DNA of 64,000 nucleotides from Macropodus opercularis (lineage: Eukaryota > Chordata > Actinopteri > Anabantiformes > Osphronemidae): contig CM061109.1 in the NCBI GenBank assembly GCA_030770545.1, forward strand, positions 13,872,001-13,936,000, given 5' to 3'. Below, one piece after another: positions 49,724-61,800 of this stretch; position 1 is the stretch's first letter; each line of letters starts with the position of its first letter. Position numbers and translations under genes: made by a program. A model generated the notes under the pieces. That model was not told where the DNA came from and searched no databases. It was given only the letters and a program-made list of their open reading frames with translations.

Positions 49724-49731
49724 TGTAAATA
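49724..49731 (+). promoter_or_regulatory. anos1: Pumilio response element in anos1 3' UTR
   Basis: TGTAAATA matches the PUM consensus UGUANAUA exactly, 56 nt before the poly(A) signal, where such elements are often functional. One perfect 8-mer could arise by chance. Confidence 0.45.
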
Positions 49732-49786
49732 CAGTCTTATGTTACATGTTATTTTTCCATGGTAGAAACTGTACAAACTGCTAAGT

Positions 49787-49792
49787 AATAAA
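49787..49792 (+). promoter_or_regulatory. anos1: anos1 poly(A) signal AATAAA
   Basis: Canonical AATAAA (within AATAAAATAA), followed by a T/GT-rich stretch at about 49808-49828 typical of a downstream element. It is about 1.05 kb after the stop codon. Confidence 0.8.
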
Positions 49793-49810
49793 ATAACCCT
49801 TAACCCGTTT

Positions 49811-52800
49811 CCTTTGCTGTTTGTTTAATTGAAGCCGCTTGGCAGTAAACAGACGCTTCCCCGCCCCGTGCTGAACTATTTGGCAGTTACTGTTGCTTAT
49901 CTTGGCTTTTACATCCATCACAGCGGACTCTGTAAGCGGCGCGTACGCTGATCAGTGCGGGAGACGTGTGCTTTGCAAGTCAAATAAACGGGTCACCGAG
50001 CTCCGTCCAGGTTGGGCGCCCCTGGGTGCGAGGCTCAGCTCAGAAAGCATGAGATCCTTCCTCCGCTCGGCAAACCTTCACCCTTGTGAAATGAAAAGTG
50101 GAAATGTTTGCAGGGCGGTACCGCTCAAAATGACGCTGTGAGAGTTAAGTCTACGCTGTGTGGTCTGTTGTAACCTCCAGCTGAGTTAGTTGTGTATGTC
50201 AGATAAAAGCTTATTGTGCGTGTCCAATAGGACATACGTGACCGTGCGTGTCCCCGTGAATCGGCGGCTGCATTCTTCTTGATGGCGACCTCGGTGCGAT
50301 GGAGGCCGGCGCGTTTTGTATCCAGTGTGACTCACACACTCGTTCAACCCCCACAGAACCGAGCTGCCGTCAAAGAGCTGCTCTGCGCTGCTCAGTGTCA
50401 ATGTTTTCACCACTTGATCAAACTCATCAGAGTTTCCAAACCTCCATATCCGCCCACATGTGGTTTAACGCTGGGCCCATCATAATTTGGCTTGAAAACA
50501 TTTTTGTTAAACACAGGAATCCATCAGTGATAAATATTGGTCCAGTGTGCTTCTAGCAGAGGCCTGTTGTGCTGTCGGAGGTTAATCGTCGTGAGGACAA
50601 TTTTGCAAATGTGACTCTGCGTTGGAAGCCATGCACTGTGCTGTTTGCCAGTGTGAGGTGGTTGCAGTGTTTGCATATCCGTGCGCGCTTGTTCACACGA
50701 GTGTGCGTTCGCTGAAGAGACGCCGCTGTCAAGATGTTCAGATTTGGAGTCGAGTCTTGTCACCGGTTTCCAAGCGAGCGACAAATTATTCCGGGCCCTT
50801 GTTTCCACACACTCAGCCTCTTCAGCCAGTCAATGCTTCGCCACTCACTTCTCAGGGATGTTGTTTATGTACAGTTCTATTATGTCACAGGCGATTAGTT
50901 CCTCTTGGTCTATGCACGCTAATCCCTCTCCCTTTTCTAGGAGCGGGGCCAGTGTTTAGCCAAGGCTCCTTTCTGTGCGAGCGAGCCCAGCCCCTCTCCC
51001 TTTCAGCCTGTCACACTCCCTTTCTACACACACCAAATACCACTGCCCTCAAGTGTGAAAACCTCAAAACAAAAGGGCCTCCAGCCTCTTTTGCAAGGCA
51101 TCCAAGTCTCCGAGCACATAAAAGAAAGGGGGGAAAATGCAACAACTAAATAATAGGCCGGTTGTCAGTACAAAAGGCCAGAGAAGGCTTATTCACTTTG
51201 CATGACATTACATCGCTGTATGAAAGTCAGGCAGGGGATATTGCTTTCAAATTTAAACACATACTGTATTTCTGAAAACAATAATATTCATTTGGCTTTT
51301 TGAATAATCCCATTCGGTTAAATACTTAACCATCTTCTGGTTCCCATTATATTAGAACTGAAGAGAAGACAGTGAGTCCTTTCAGCGAGGCACAACAAAG
51401 ATAGGCTGTTTCTCACGCACATTTCCTCTGACCTCCTCGAACCCTTTCGGCAGATTAACGCCGCAATGAGCCGTGCGTCGCTATTTGTCAAATCTAAGCC
51501 ACTTTCACGGTTCATCCTGCGATGGCCGTAACATTACTCCTGAAACGATGGGCGGAATTCAAGTTTCGATGGTCAACGCAATCCTAGCTCGGCTTTATTA
51601 CTTTGAAGTACGAGGCGGACCCGCATCGGAACCTGAATCATTAGAAAGCTGAAAGATTTGATTCTCATGTCAGTTTCAGGTCAGTGGGATGCTAGAGCAG
51701 AGCCAGGCCTTCACTCCAGATTACTACCACATGGGCTATATCTATTTCCGATGGTACTCCTTCAATAGGATGATAGAATATATAGACTGTAATATTGATG
51801 AAAAATAACCAGAGCCCCCTGCTCTCCCCATTAGGACAGGGAACGCTGCTTTTATGTTGTGGTATGGTGAGTAATCTGACCTTGCCCTGGGCAGTGGCAT
51901 GTTTCTGGTTAGGCTCTGGCGAGAGGGACCAGGCAGGGGACACATGAAAGGCTTTCTCTGTCAGGTTGCAAAGATGTTCAGTCTAAGTCTAATGAAGACC
52001 AGAGCACATGAACAGACCTGAGAATCACGCATGCCGCACATTACAGCAACACTACAGCTACAACATGTTTGGCGAGCACAGCGTTTCGTATGCTTTATCC
52101 TCTTCTCAGGTTGGAGACACACTCTGTGAGACAGGCACATAATCTGTTTTTCTGCCTTTCTTTGTAGCAACGGTTTCCTCTGCAGGCAACTCGAGTTGCT
52201 TGATTCTGCGCCTGGAAAAAGTTTCTCTGGTGTACGTTTTGGATGAAATGAAGATGTGCCATGATGGTTTGCACAGGGTGAGAGTCGGCTGCTGAGCTGG
52301 TATAATAATACCATAACAAATGTCTTTCACATGAACTCAGCACTAGTTTATACCTGTGCGATCCAATATACAGTGGTCTCGTTTAATAGCTCTGCAATAA
52401 TTTAATTCTCATAACGTTCATTTTAGCTGATACTGTGTCACTGAGGTGTTGATTCAGCTGCATATTAAATCTGAGGCAATCGCAGTGGATGGAGATTTAT
52501 TAAGCTCTATTAAAGACAGATGGGATTTTAATATACAAATAGCATGAGCCAAATATTAACAACTTTGGATAAAAAGAGAACGTTACAAGCAAAAGTCCTG
52601 CATTTAGAAATAATCAGCAACATGTGCTTGGAGTATGCGAAGTGCTAATGGTGCAGAATGGTCCTCATCAGTGAGATCTATTATTATATATAACAAAACC
52701 ATAAACAGAATATCTAACATGGACGTATGTCCTTCCTGCTTTTCCGGACCCTTTGTGAAACAGCTCCCGTAAATTTCCTCTCTGTGCATTGAAACACTTT

Positions 52801-55800
52801 GTTTAACAGATTCTTTGGCGTTTGGGTCAAAGGTAATCAAGAGGTCCCCTTTGTTTTTGTTTACAGAGAAAACGCCACCAAGAGGAGTCATTATCCAGAT
52901 CCTCCTTTCTAAACCAAACACACTTCCCCACAGATGTACAGGCAGGGAAGTATCATCCAGCTGAGTAATAGCTGCCTATAATCCCTCTGATTACTGTTAA
53001 TCCCCTTAATGCTCCTTCCTGAGAGTAAACACATGTTGACCTCTGTGACCCTCTTCTAATTAATTAAATTAGGATGTTTGATCAGTTTCAGGTCACAGGA
53101 GCTTGCACTGAAACAAAATCAGTTCAAAATGACAGTTCACAGGTTGTCAGCCTCCCAGAACAGCAGTTGTCAGTCCTGAATAGTGATGACTGGCTGGTGT
53201 CCGTTTTTCAGAATACCCCCCGGGCGAGGCTTGTGAAGAGGGGCAACTTTCCGTCTTGTGTTCGTGTCTCCTGTGAAGTCTCTGAGCAGGGTCGGTAGCG
53301 GGGCCTCAGAGGCGAGGCAAAGTTCACAGGTCAGCATGTACCCAGGAGGATGCACGGCAGCGCAAGGGCAGGGCCGAGGCTCAGGGACAAGAGAGGGGTC
53401 AAAGGGTTGAGTTCAGACGGAATCCACGCGGAGGATGTTGAAATAGGTATTGTCAGGGGAGAGCAACGCTTCCTTCCCTTCCCCTGCCGGACCTGCCGCT
53501 AAAGATTTCACAAGGCAAGCAAAGAAACAGACGCTGCAAACAGGCACTAATTTAAAGGTGTTAATAGAATGAAACATCAGCCATCCAGGGTGGCTGTTAG
53601 CAACAAAGAAATGATCACAGGTATCATTTGATGTGTAAACACTGTACTTCAGCACCTCTGCTTCCTCAGACTCAAAATAAACTCGCATGACAGAAGAAAA
53701 CACCAATAACAAGTGTGTTGTGCTGCTTTTACAACAAACTAAATATTAGAGTTTTGCCTCAGCTGCTCCGTCTCCGACTTGGCAAAGATGCTCTGTCTGC
53801 TGTCTCCTCATTCCGCATGGAAGCACTGCTGTGTGTCAACATTTGGTTCATACCCACAATAATAACTGCACTTGTAAGATGGCATCTGAGGTTATTATCT
53901 CTCACAATAAAAGTGCTGGGACATTTTTCCAAATTCCCGTTAAATCCATTTATCATCGTGAGAATATCAAAATGAGGCATGAAGCTGAGAAGGGCTGAAA
54001 AGGGAGCATGAAATTGATTACGCTGTAAAAGAACAGCTTATATCTGCAATCACTGGCCACAGAGGCAAAAGCTTTTACAGCCCCTGAAAACATGGAGCAT
54101 CAAACACCATGATAATGTGATTTTTTTAACTTTATTTGGGATGAGGACGCTAATCTAAATATATTACAAACAAAACCAGCACATGGCTCAGCAAACCTCA
54201 GTGTTTAGACAGTGAAAGTGCACATATTTAATCCGGACTCTGTCTGTCTGTGTGTGTGTGTGTGTGTGTGTCCCCTCCGAAGGCTAAGAGCTCATTTCCA
54301 CCCCCGATGATCACAGGCCACGTTGATTGTAATGCTGACGAGCAGGCGGGTTCTGCCTGTTGCATACAAAGGGATCTGGACTTGTTTAAAGCTCTAACTT
54401 TCATGTCGTTTTATGCTGGTATGAAGCTGAATGCTGATGCTGCACACAGCTGGCTCTCATTACGAAAACACGATGTCAAACAGAGGGCCTGGTTGGGGAA
54501 AGTCAAGTGCTCTTGCTCTCTGGTCGTCGGCATCTCTCCTGACAACACATGGCCTGGAATGCCTTACAGAACACCTTGCCCATGTGCCTTTAGCCTGGGG
54601 GCACAACGCTGTAATTAGCTGCTTTATTAGTAGCTAATAAATGCTTTATTAATGTTAGTTGGCCCGCAGTTAATCGATACTAAACTCGTGACATTTCAGC
54701 AAATTTCAGAAGGACGTGCTGTTTTTACCAGGCTTAAAGGTAGCAGGGTGTAAAACCTGCACTGGGTGGATCAGCGACGTGAAACAGAGCATTGACATCC
54801 TGATCGTAAATCCTTTGTCCAAATGCACTGTTACAAGTGCGCTTTTTCAAGCCCGTTTGCAACATAAACAGTTCCGTTTGCGTTGAGGTGTTGAGTGGAG
54901 CCAAGATTTAGGTGAGCTGAGGGACTCCTGTGATTCAGTGTCAGGACAGGCCACTGTGCCAGCGCAGCCTGTAACACATTTATGACACTCGAGAGAAGGA
55001 AAACATATGGTTTACGCGTTAGGAAGGTTTACACGGCTCGGCTAAGCGAGGGATGATCTCTCTTTTCCACGCTTTGATGGTAAGAGCCTGTTAAGCACGT
55101 CCCACCGTTGGGATAAATGACATTATCAGCTACTTATCTGATACTTTTTGAGACGAACTGCTTTTCGTCACATATGGCAGAATCCTAGAGAGCGTTTTCT
55201 GGGCCCAGCTCACTTCCCAAACCAGCGAATTCACATCTGATGACTGCATCTACATATTCTGGGCTTTTTAATTGCTTGAAATGCATTTGCTCTGCTCTGT
55301 TTTGTGAAACACATTTGGCTGATGCGCAGGATCCCGAGAGAAAGGAAAAAAAAAACCCTCATTGTTCTTGTAGAATCCACATGAACTAAAGCAAACAAAC
55401 ATGTTCCACTTTTCAGATCAGAACTAATTGTGATGCTTCATGTGATTTGTGCCAACTTCTTCTCTTCTCACGTCTGTGACTATCTATACGTCGTTGTCAC
55501 AGAGCTTTCTGAACTCAGCTCATCCCTGTGCTCGTATCGACAGCTCTCTAAAGCAAGACTCCAAAAACAATAAAATACTGTGCACATCTGATGGAAAACA
55601 GCTTTCATAACGCAAAACTTTTAGTCTCTCAGACTTATGTCATTCCAGTTCAAAAATAGACCATTTGAAACACAGTAATTTGATTAAAATGGATTGACAA
55701 GCCAGTGAGTTAGTGTCTGTGCGCCAGTGGGAAAAGCGTGTTTCTAATTTCTCCTGAGGAGAATCCTTCACCTCCCCAGCAGTTCTCTGAATACGAGGGC

Positions 55801-58800
55801 AGTGCCTTTCATCTTCTCCTCTGAGCAGAGACTCTTAATGTGTTGCAGATTCAACTCTGACAATATTTTACCATCATCTTTTTAGTGGCTTTCTGCCGTG
55901 CCAATCAATTAATCTTACGTAAAAGCATGATTTGTTTCAATTAAAGTCAGTGTAATGTTGGAAAACAAATGGCTCAGAAACACACTCATGTACAGAAATG
56001 AGAGCGATCACGGTCGCACAAAACATAAATAAGGAGAAGCTTTCTTGCATGAAACCAGAAGAATGTAGGAACCACAGCATCAGATTCTATGCTCAGATTA
56101 AACAAACTCTATCTTAACATTACCACAAAGTTCCAAACGTATTATTGATCACCAGGATAAAGCAAATACACAAAACTCTCAAAATATTAATCAAACTATT
56201 CTACAGATCAGAGTCTTGTCGTCAGTTAACACTGTGGTTTTCTGCTTATTCGCCTAATTTCTGTAATTTCTCTGACCGTACGTCTACATCGACCGTTTTG
56301 CTGGAGGCTCCATCTCGCTGATGTCCGATTAACTCGATTAGCTTGGCCCAGTCAAGAAGGGGAAGCTCTAATACGTAAAGCTAACACCAAAAGCAAACAT
56401 TATATCAGCTAAGCAGAGCAGTGGTCGCCTCTAGTCGTCCTCTGGCTTCGCTGCACGATCCGTCTCTCAAACGCGACCAGTGGTAACTGCCAAGAACATC
56501 ACTCCGGCTGATGTGCCTGGCTCTGGTTAGCGGAGGATAGGTTTGTGTCAAGCACAGCTTCTCCGCTGGCTGAGCTGTGTTGTAGCTGCGGTTGCAAAAG
56601 AAATGCCGGACTGCTCTTTGGAGAGGCTCTCTGACAGAGATGTCGGGATTGCTAAATGACACACCTCCAATCAACTGATCCTCTGCCAGCGTGACTCATC
56701 CGCTCTCATGGCAGAGGCCTCTGAACAGGTGTTTAAAGCTGTTGTTTGTCTTTCTCCTCGCTCTTTATTTTTAACTTAACAGTATGTGATCCCATCTCGC
56801 TCCGTTCCCTCCTACGCTCTCACGCACATCCTCACACACTCGCTCTATTGCTTTGTCTCGCTCATTTCATATAAAACAGAAATTGTGTTAGTCTCTGGTA
56901 TTTATCAAGGATCAGATGTATTCAGAGACAGAGAGCCTTTGAATTTGAGCCCATTCATAAGAAACTTTATGAGAAAATATTAAATTGAGTTAAATGTTTT
57001 TACTCTGTACACTTTTTTCATAAGACTAGAGGATAATATTTCTCTACAATTACTCTGCTGTATTCTGATCCTCTTTCAATGGACTAAAACATCTTATGAA
57101 TTTCTTCCAAGTACAGTGTCACTGAAGAAATATCCAGTGACTTTCCCCTCTTGAAGGTTTGCCAGGCACTGAGGGGCCGCTTTTAATTGATTCATCGTCC
57201 ACTTGGTTGGAATATTCGCAGGCTTCGCCAGGGGCAGAATTTCTCCTCATCAGAAGCTTCTGCTTCTTGAACATCACAGATCTGAGGCCTGTAATTGAAT
57301 AGATAGGCTTTTGATTGATGTTTAGAGGAAGTCCCTTTCCTATTTAAATATTCATGGGCATGTAGCCTGCAGGGGTAAGACAGGAATTCAAAGCAAACCT
57401 GTGTGCAACAATAGCAGCACAGAGTTCCTCTTGTCTGCTTCTCATTACAGTAAAAACACTCTCTGAGCTTCCATTCCTCCAACATTCCTGCTCCTCACTG
57501 CTCTGGGCTCCACCTAGCAGAGGTTATTTGGCCTCTGATGACAAGCCTGCATGCCTGGAATGAAAGACAAATTTCCCATCATCTTACTGTTTTGTATGTC
57601 TTCTGTAAAATATCAGAAGACATGAATAAAAGACTTAAAGCCTGGGGGAGCAAGCGGATTCATGTTTGTCTGGACTTTACTCACATGTTCACAGGTTGCT
57701 CACAAGATGCTGTAATGCTACTTAATTTGAAACATGCAACTCGTGTTACAGGTGTTGCCTTCGGCGCAGTGTTTCCACTCCTAATCCCAGCAAAGCCCAC
57801 TTGAAATGTGTCCGTCACAACAGGCCCGTTGCCTGTACAGCACAGACTGTCGTGCACTCCCCCAGTTTGCTGACCCAAAATAGCCCAAACCACGAAGCAG
57901 GTCCAAGAAATCAGCATCGTGCCTGATTTGGATTGTGGACAGAAACAAGTCGCCGGTGCCATAATGCAAGAGGAAAGCCTTTAAATGCATGCAAAGTTGA
58001 ACGAATCACTTACTTTAGCCATCAGGACTAAATCAGCTTTGAAAACTGATTGAATGGTAAGTGTGAACTAAAACAGATTCATTAACAACAAGGAGAGAGG
58101 GATGGTTTGGAAAGAGATCAGACACTAGCGGCCAGCAGGTGTTATGCAAAATACTGGTTGTGGTTTAGTTGTTTATTTGTTTTAATCCCAAGCAAACTCA
58201 GCAAAAAACACAGGTAAAAGTATAATTTTTTTAAGCCTTGAACTTAAAAAAAAGCAAAACGGTGAGACTCGTTAGAGGTGGTGAGAGCTGCCAACAGGCC
58301 AAGAATGCAGGCTTTTCCTCGGAAAGGCTCCGGCCGGACTTAGAAGGATGTCTCATTAGTGTCACAAAATCCCAGCGTGCTGTCAGGGATGGGATCCTGG
58401 ATGCCTTGAGTCTGTTAATTGCTTGCATAACCTGGCTCTCTTATGAACTGTCAGCTTACAGCAGTGTAAATATCCACAACAGCCCTGCAAGATGGTGAAA
58501 AAGAAGAAGAAGGCCTGTTGAAAATAAATTCACACTCTCACAAGCCAACAAACACAGACACAATCTGGGTTGGAGTGAGAGCTGCCTTCTGTGGGAAAAC
58601 AACGGGCGATGAATCGTCTGCAAGCGTGTTCTGCACGGAATATCTCCTTTCTTTCCGCTTTCTTTTCCACGTTTTGAATGGAGGATTTAATTAGGCAAAT
58701 GTGAGAGTGTGTTTGAGGAGCGCTGGGAAGCTGCACAATGATAAAAGCGAAGTTATAGAGCCAGAGAGTCAAACAGCAGGCTGTTAAACACACAGCTCAC

Positions 58801-61800
58801 ATTTCCCTCCTCTCACTCTGTGCTTTCTGCCACTCTGCTGTAATTTGTCCACACATTTTGTAGGAATGAAGCCAATGCATTTGTGTTGATGCAGATGATA
58901 GTGGTGGCCCGTGGAAAGTACAGTCAAAAGCGTTTTTATTGCTCACTGGGTTTTGTGGATTGTTCGATAGTTTATTATAAATAAAACATATTTAAAAAGT
59001 TACTCTAACAAATACGTTATATAATATGTTCTTTTCTGTAAGTCTTTAGCAAAAGGAGCTTGGTGAAATATGTCAGTTGATTCCCAGCAGTGCCTTTGAA
59101 GTGGGAGACAAAGTGGAATGAAGCATAATATCCCCGGGGTCCCATTTAGTATTTGGGAAAATAAACATTTGCCAAGCCCAATCTTGTGTTACTGATTCTG
59201 TACGTATGGGCCTGGGAACGGAGCCAGTAGTATTTCTGCAATATAATTAAAATGATAGGTATTGCGAGAAGAGTCGGTCTTTGAGAAGTAGTGATGATTT
59301 CAAGAATCAGTTGAGTCTCCAGATTCAAGTGAGAGTCTCTTACAGTGAGTAATGCGCACTCACAGTGAAATAAACACACGCCTACTCAAAACAAACTTTA
59401 TAATTTGATGGATTTCACGTCCATTTCTCACCCTCGAGTCCATGTTTTTTCCCTGTCAAGAAGGAGAGTCGAGGTTGTTGTTGCCTGGCCTTGCTCCAAA
59501 ATCAGGCAGATTTAGAGAAAGCAATCACCACCAGGTTCATTTAATACGTGTCACATAATGTTCACATTTCATTTCCTTTTGTTCCGCTTGACTATAATTA
59601 GCTTGAATGAACAATAATTCATTGTAGATGTGGGGGAATAATCAGAAATATTTGAAAAATTACATTTTCATAGTGGAAATGGAAGCAATAAGACAAATGA
59701 ATCTTTTTAATAACAAACATTCATGTTGGCATTTATTCAAAGCCCCTATCCAAGGAAAGGAAAACAAAACTTGTGACCAGACATACTGTGAATATTTGTG
59801 TATCCTTCCACAAAAGCCCACGCTTCAGTCCCTCTACTCCCAATTTATTATATATTCAAATCTCACAATCTGGGGACAAATTGGTCCCCTCAAAAATGCT
59901 TGAACATGGCAGAGAAGCCTCTTATTAGATGGAAACGCATTCCTGATGTTGCAACATGAGAGAATGCAGGCATGGCCGTGTCACTTTGGATTAAAGGAGA
60001 CGTCGAGCTTCATGACCTGCAATACTGTTACTAATTTGGAGACACTTGATACGGTGCATTTCATTAGAAGGAGACAGAAACACAGAAACCCACAGTCGTG
60101 CTTCTTGCAGCGCAGGCACCGGGCTCAAGGTGACAGAGACACATGGCCCAGGGTGGTTGGGATAAGCATCTCTGCTAACAAGAGCAACAAAGCACTGCGA
60201 GGTGGAACAAGCGCTCATGCCAAAACACTCATAAAGAGGCATGAACTGGCAAGTCCTCGATCTCCACATCTTGAGAAATAATCACTCCCTCCTGGATGTG
60301 TTTATGAGGGCAGAGGGGCCAGTGCAACGACGCCTGCACAATATACCGAGGAAGAAGCACACAGTGCAGCTGATCTGAGCCTTGGACTCGCACTAACGTG
60401 ATTGAAATGACAGCTCAGCTTTCATCACTTATAAATAACAGACACGTTTCCTGTTGTGCATTTGTTATGGAGATTAAAATGTTTGAAATTCGAAAAAAGC
60501 TAAAAGCAAAATTAATTCAGCAGGATGACAAATCTCTGTGCGACCGCACAAAAAAACAAGTCCACGCATTGTTTCACGATGCAGCTAGGGGGTTGTAATT
60601 GTAGGTGTTCTCCACATGTGCGCTTCAGATAACACAATAAAAGTCAGGCATACATCAGCTTTTGTAAGAAAATCATTTATTCTAGCACAAGCTTATATAA
60701 AGAATATTTGTCCCTTGGTGCAGAGTTATTATAAAGAAAGAGAAAGAGAAGAGTTGAGTCCAGCTCCTCTGTCTCGGCCGTTCACTGGGAACCTCTGGCT
60801 GAGCTTAATGAATAGAGCCCAGGCAGAGGCCAAGGCGTCTGGACACTGTGCAGGATGCCGTTTAGTTTTAAAGAAGGGAGCAAATTTGTAAAATGAGTTA
60901 TAACGTTCAAATCCCTGCTTCTTGGCTGAACTGAACTGTGCTGTATTAATATGTTAGGTTTTGTCTTTCGTCTCCGTCACTTTGTGTCTATTTCTTCTTC
61001 TTTTTCTCATTTAGCAATTGTGCTTTTCTTCGTTTAAATCGTTTTTGCATTAGCTCCCAGTATCATTGTGCCTTTTAATGGCTGCCATCATTTACCGGAA
61101 TGCTTAGATATGACCAGGATCCTGCTCTGTCAGGTTCAGCAAAACATAAACACGCACAACTAGGAGTCATTGTAATGAGATGATTTAATTCTAAGTGTAA
61201 CCAGGTGTCTCTGGGCATCGGGGGTGGGCTTGTCGCTTCCAAGCGGAGCTTTCGCCGCCCTGATGGAACCATCATGGAAGACAGCACAACAGCTTTCCAG
61301 GATCAGAGAACCAAACCCACTCAGAACCTACTCAGAGCTACAGCGCGTGGAAGCATGGGGCAAGCGGAACCACGCTGAATGAGATGAGACGAGAGATGTC
61401 ACACGAGCAGCAGACTGTTTACAGCTCACCACAGGCTTAGGACAGGGTGGATTTGTGCCCCAGATGAGGTTCCTATAATTCCATGTCAAATCCAGGGATC
61501 TGTATGTTTTGTCCAGCCGTTCTAAAGACGTCCTTTCAAGCTGATGGATGTGGACAGAGCACATGGATACACAGGATCTGCTATTTTCTTTTATGATTAT
61601 TGTGGTATTGTTTCTGTCTAAGCTTGGCCTCTGAGGACATTTAGTGGAATCTAAGCATGTGTTTGTTTGTCAGGAGTTCATTTATAATAGATCCATATTT
61701 CAAAACAAAAGCCAACCATCAAAGAGTTTATCCTAATCACCACATGCCAGTCAGGACAACATTTATGATTTATGTTACAACGAGGAAATGACTTCAAAAC

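Larger units (their letters stand above)
48743..49810 (+). other. anos1: anos1 3' UTR
   Basis: About 1.07 kb from the stop to just past the poly(A) signal. It becomes AT-rich toward the end and carries an AU-rich element and a Pumilio-type site. The end is approximate (about 18 nt after AATAAA). Confidence 0.75.

Noticed and set aside
50622..51149. 175-codon plus-strand frame after anos1
   Set aside because: No domain or splice context, and a second frame overlaps it (50681-50959). Pro/Leu/Cys-rich chance frame.
58130..58145. Second CTCF-like motif
   Set aside because: CACTAGCGGCCAG has two mismatches at informative positions of the CTCF core.
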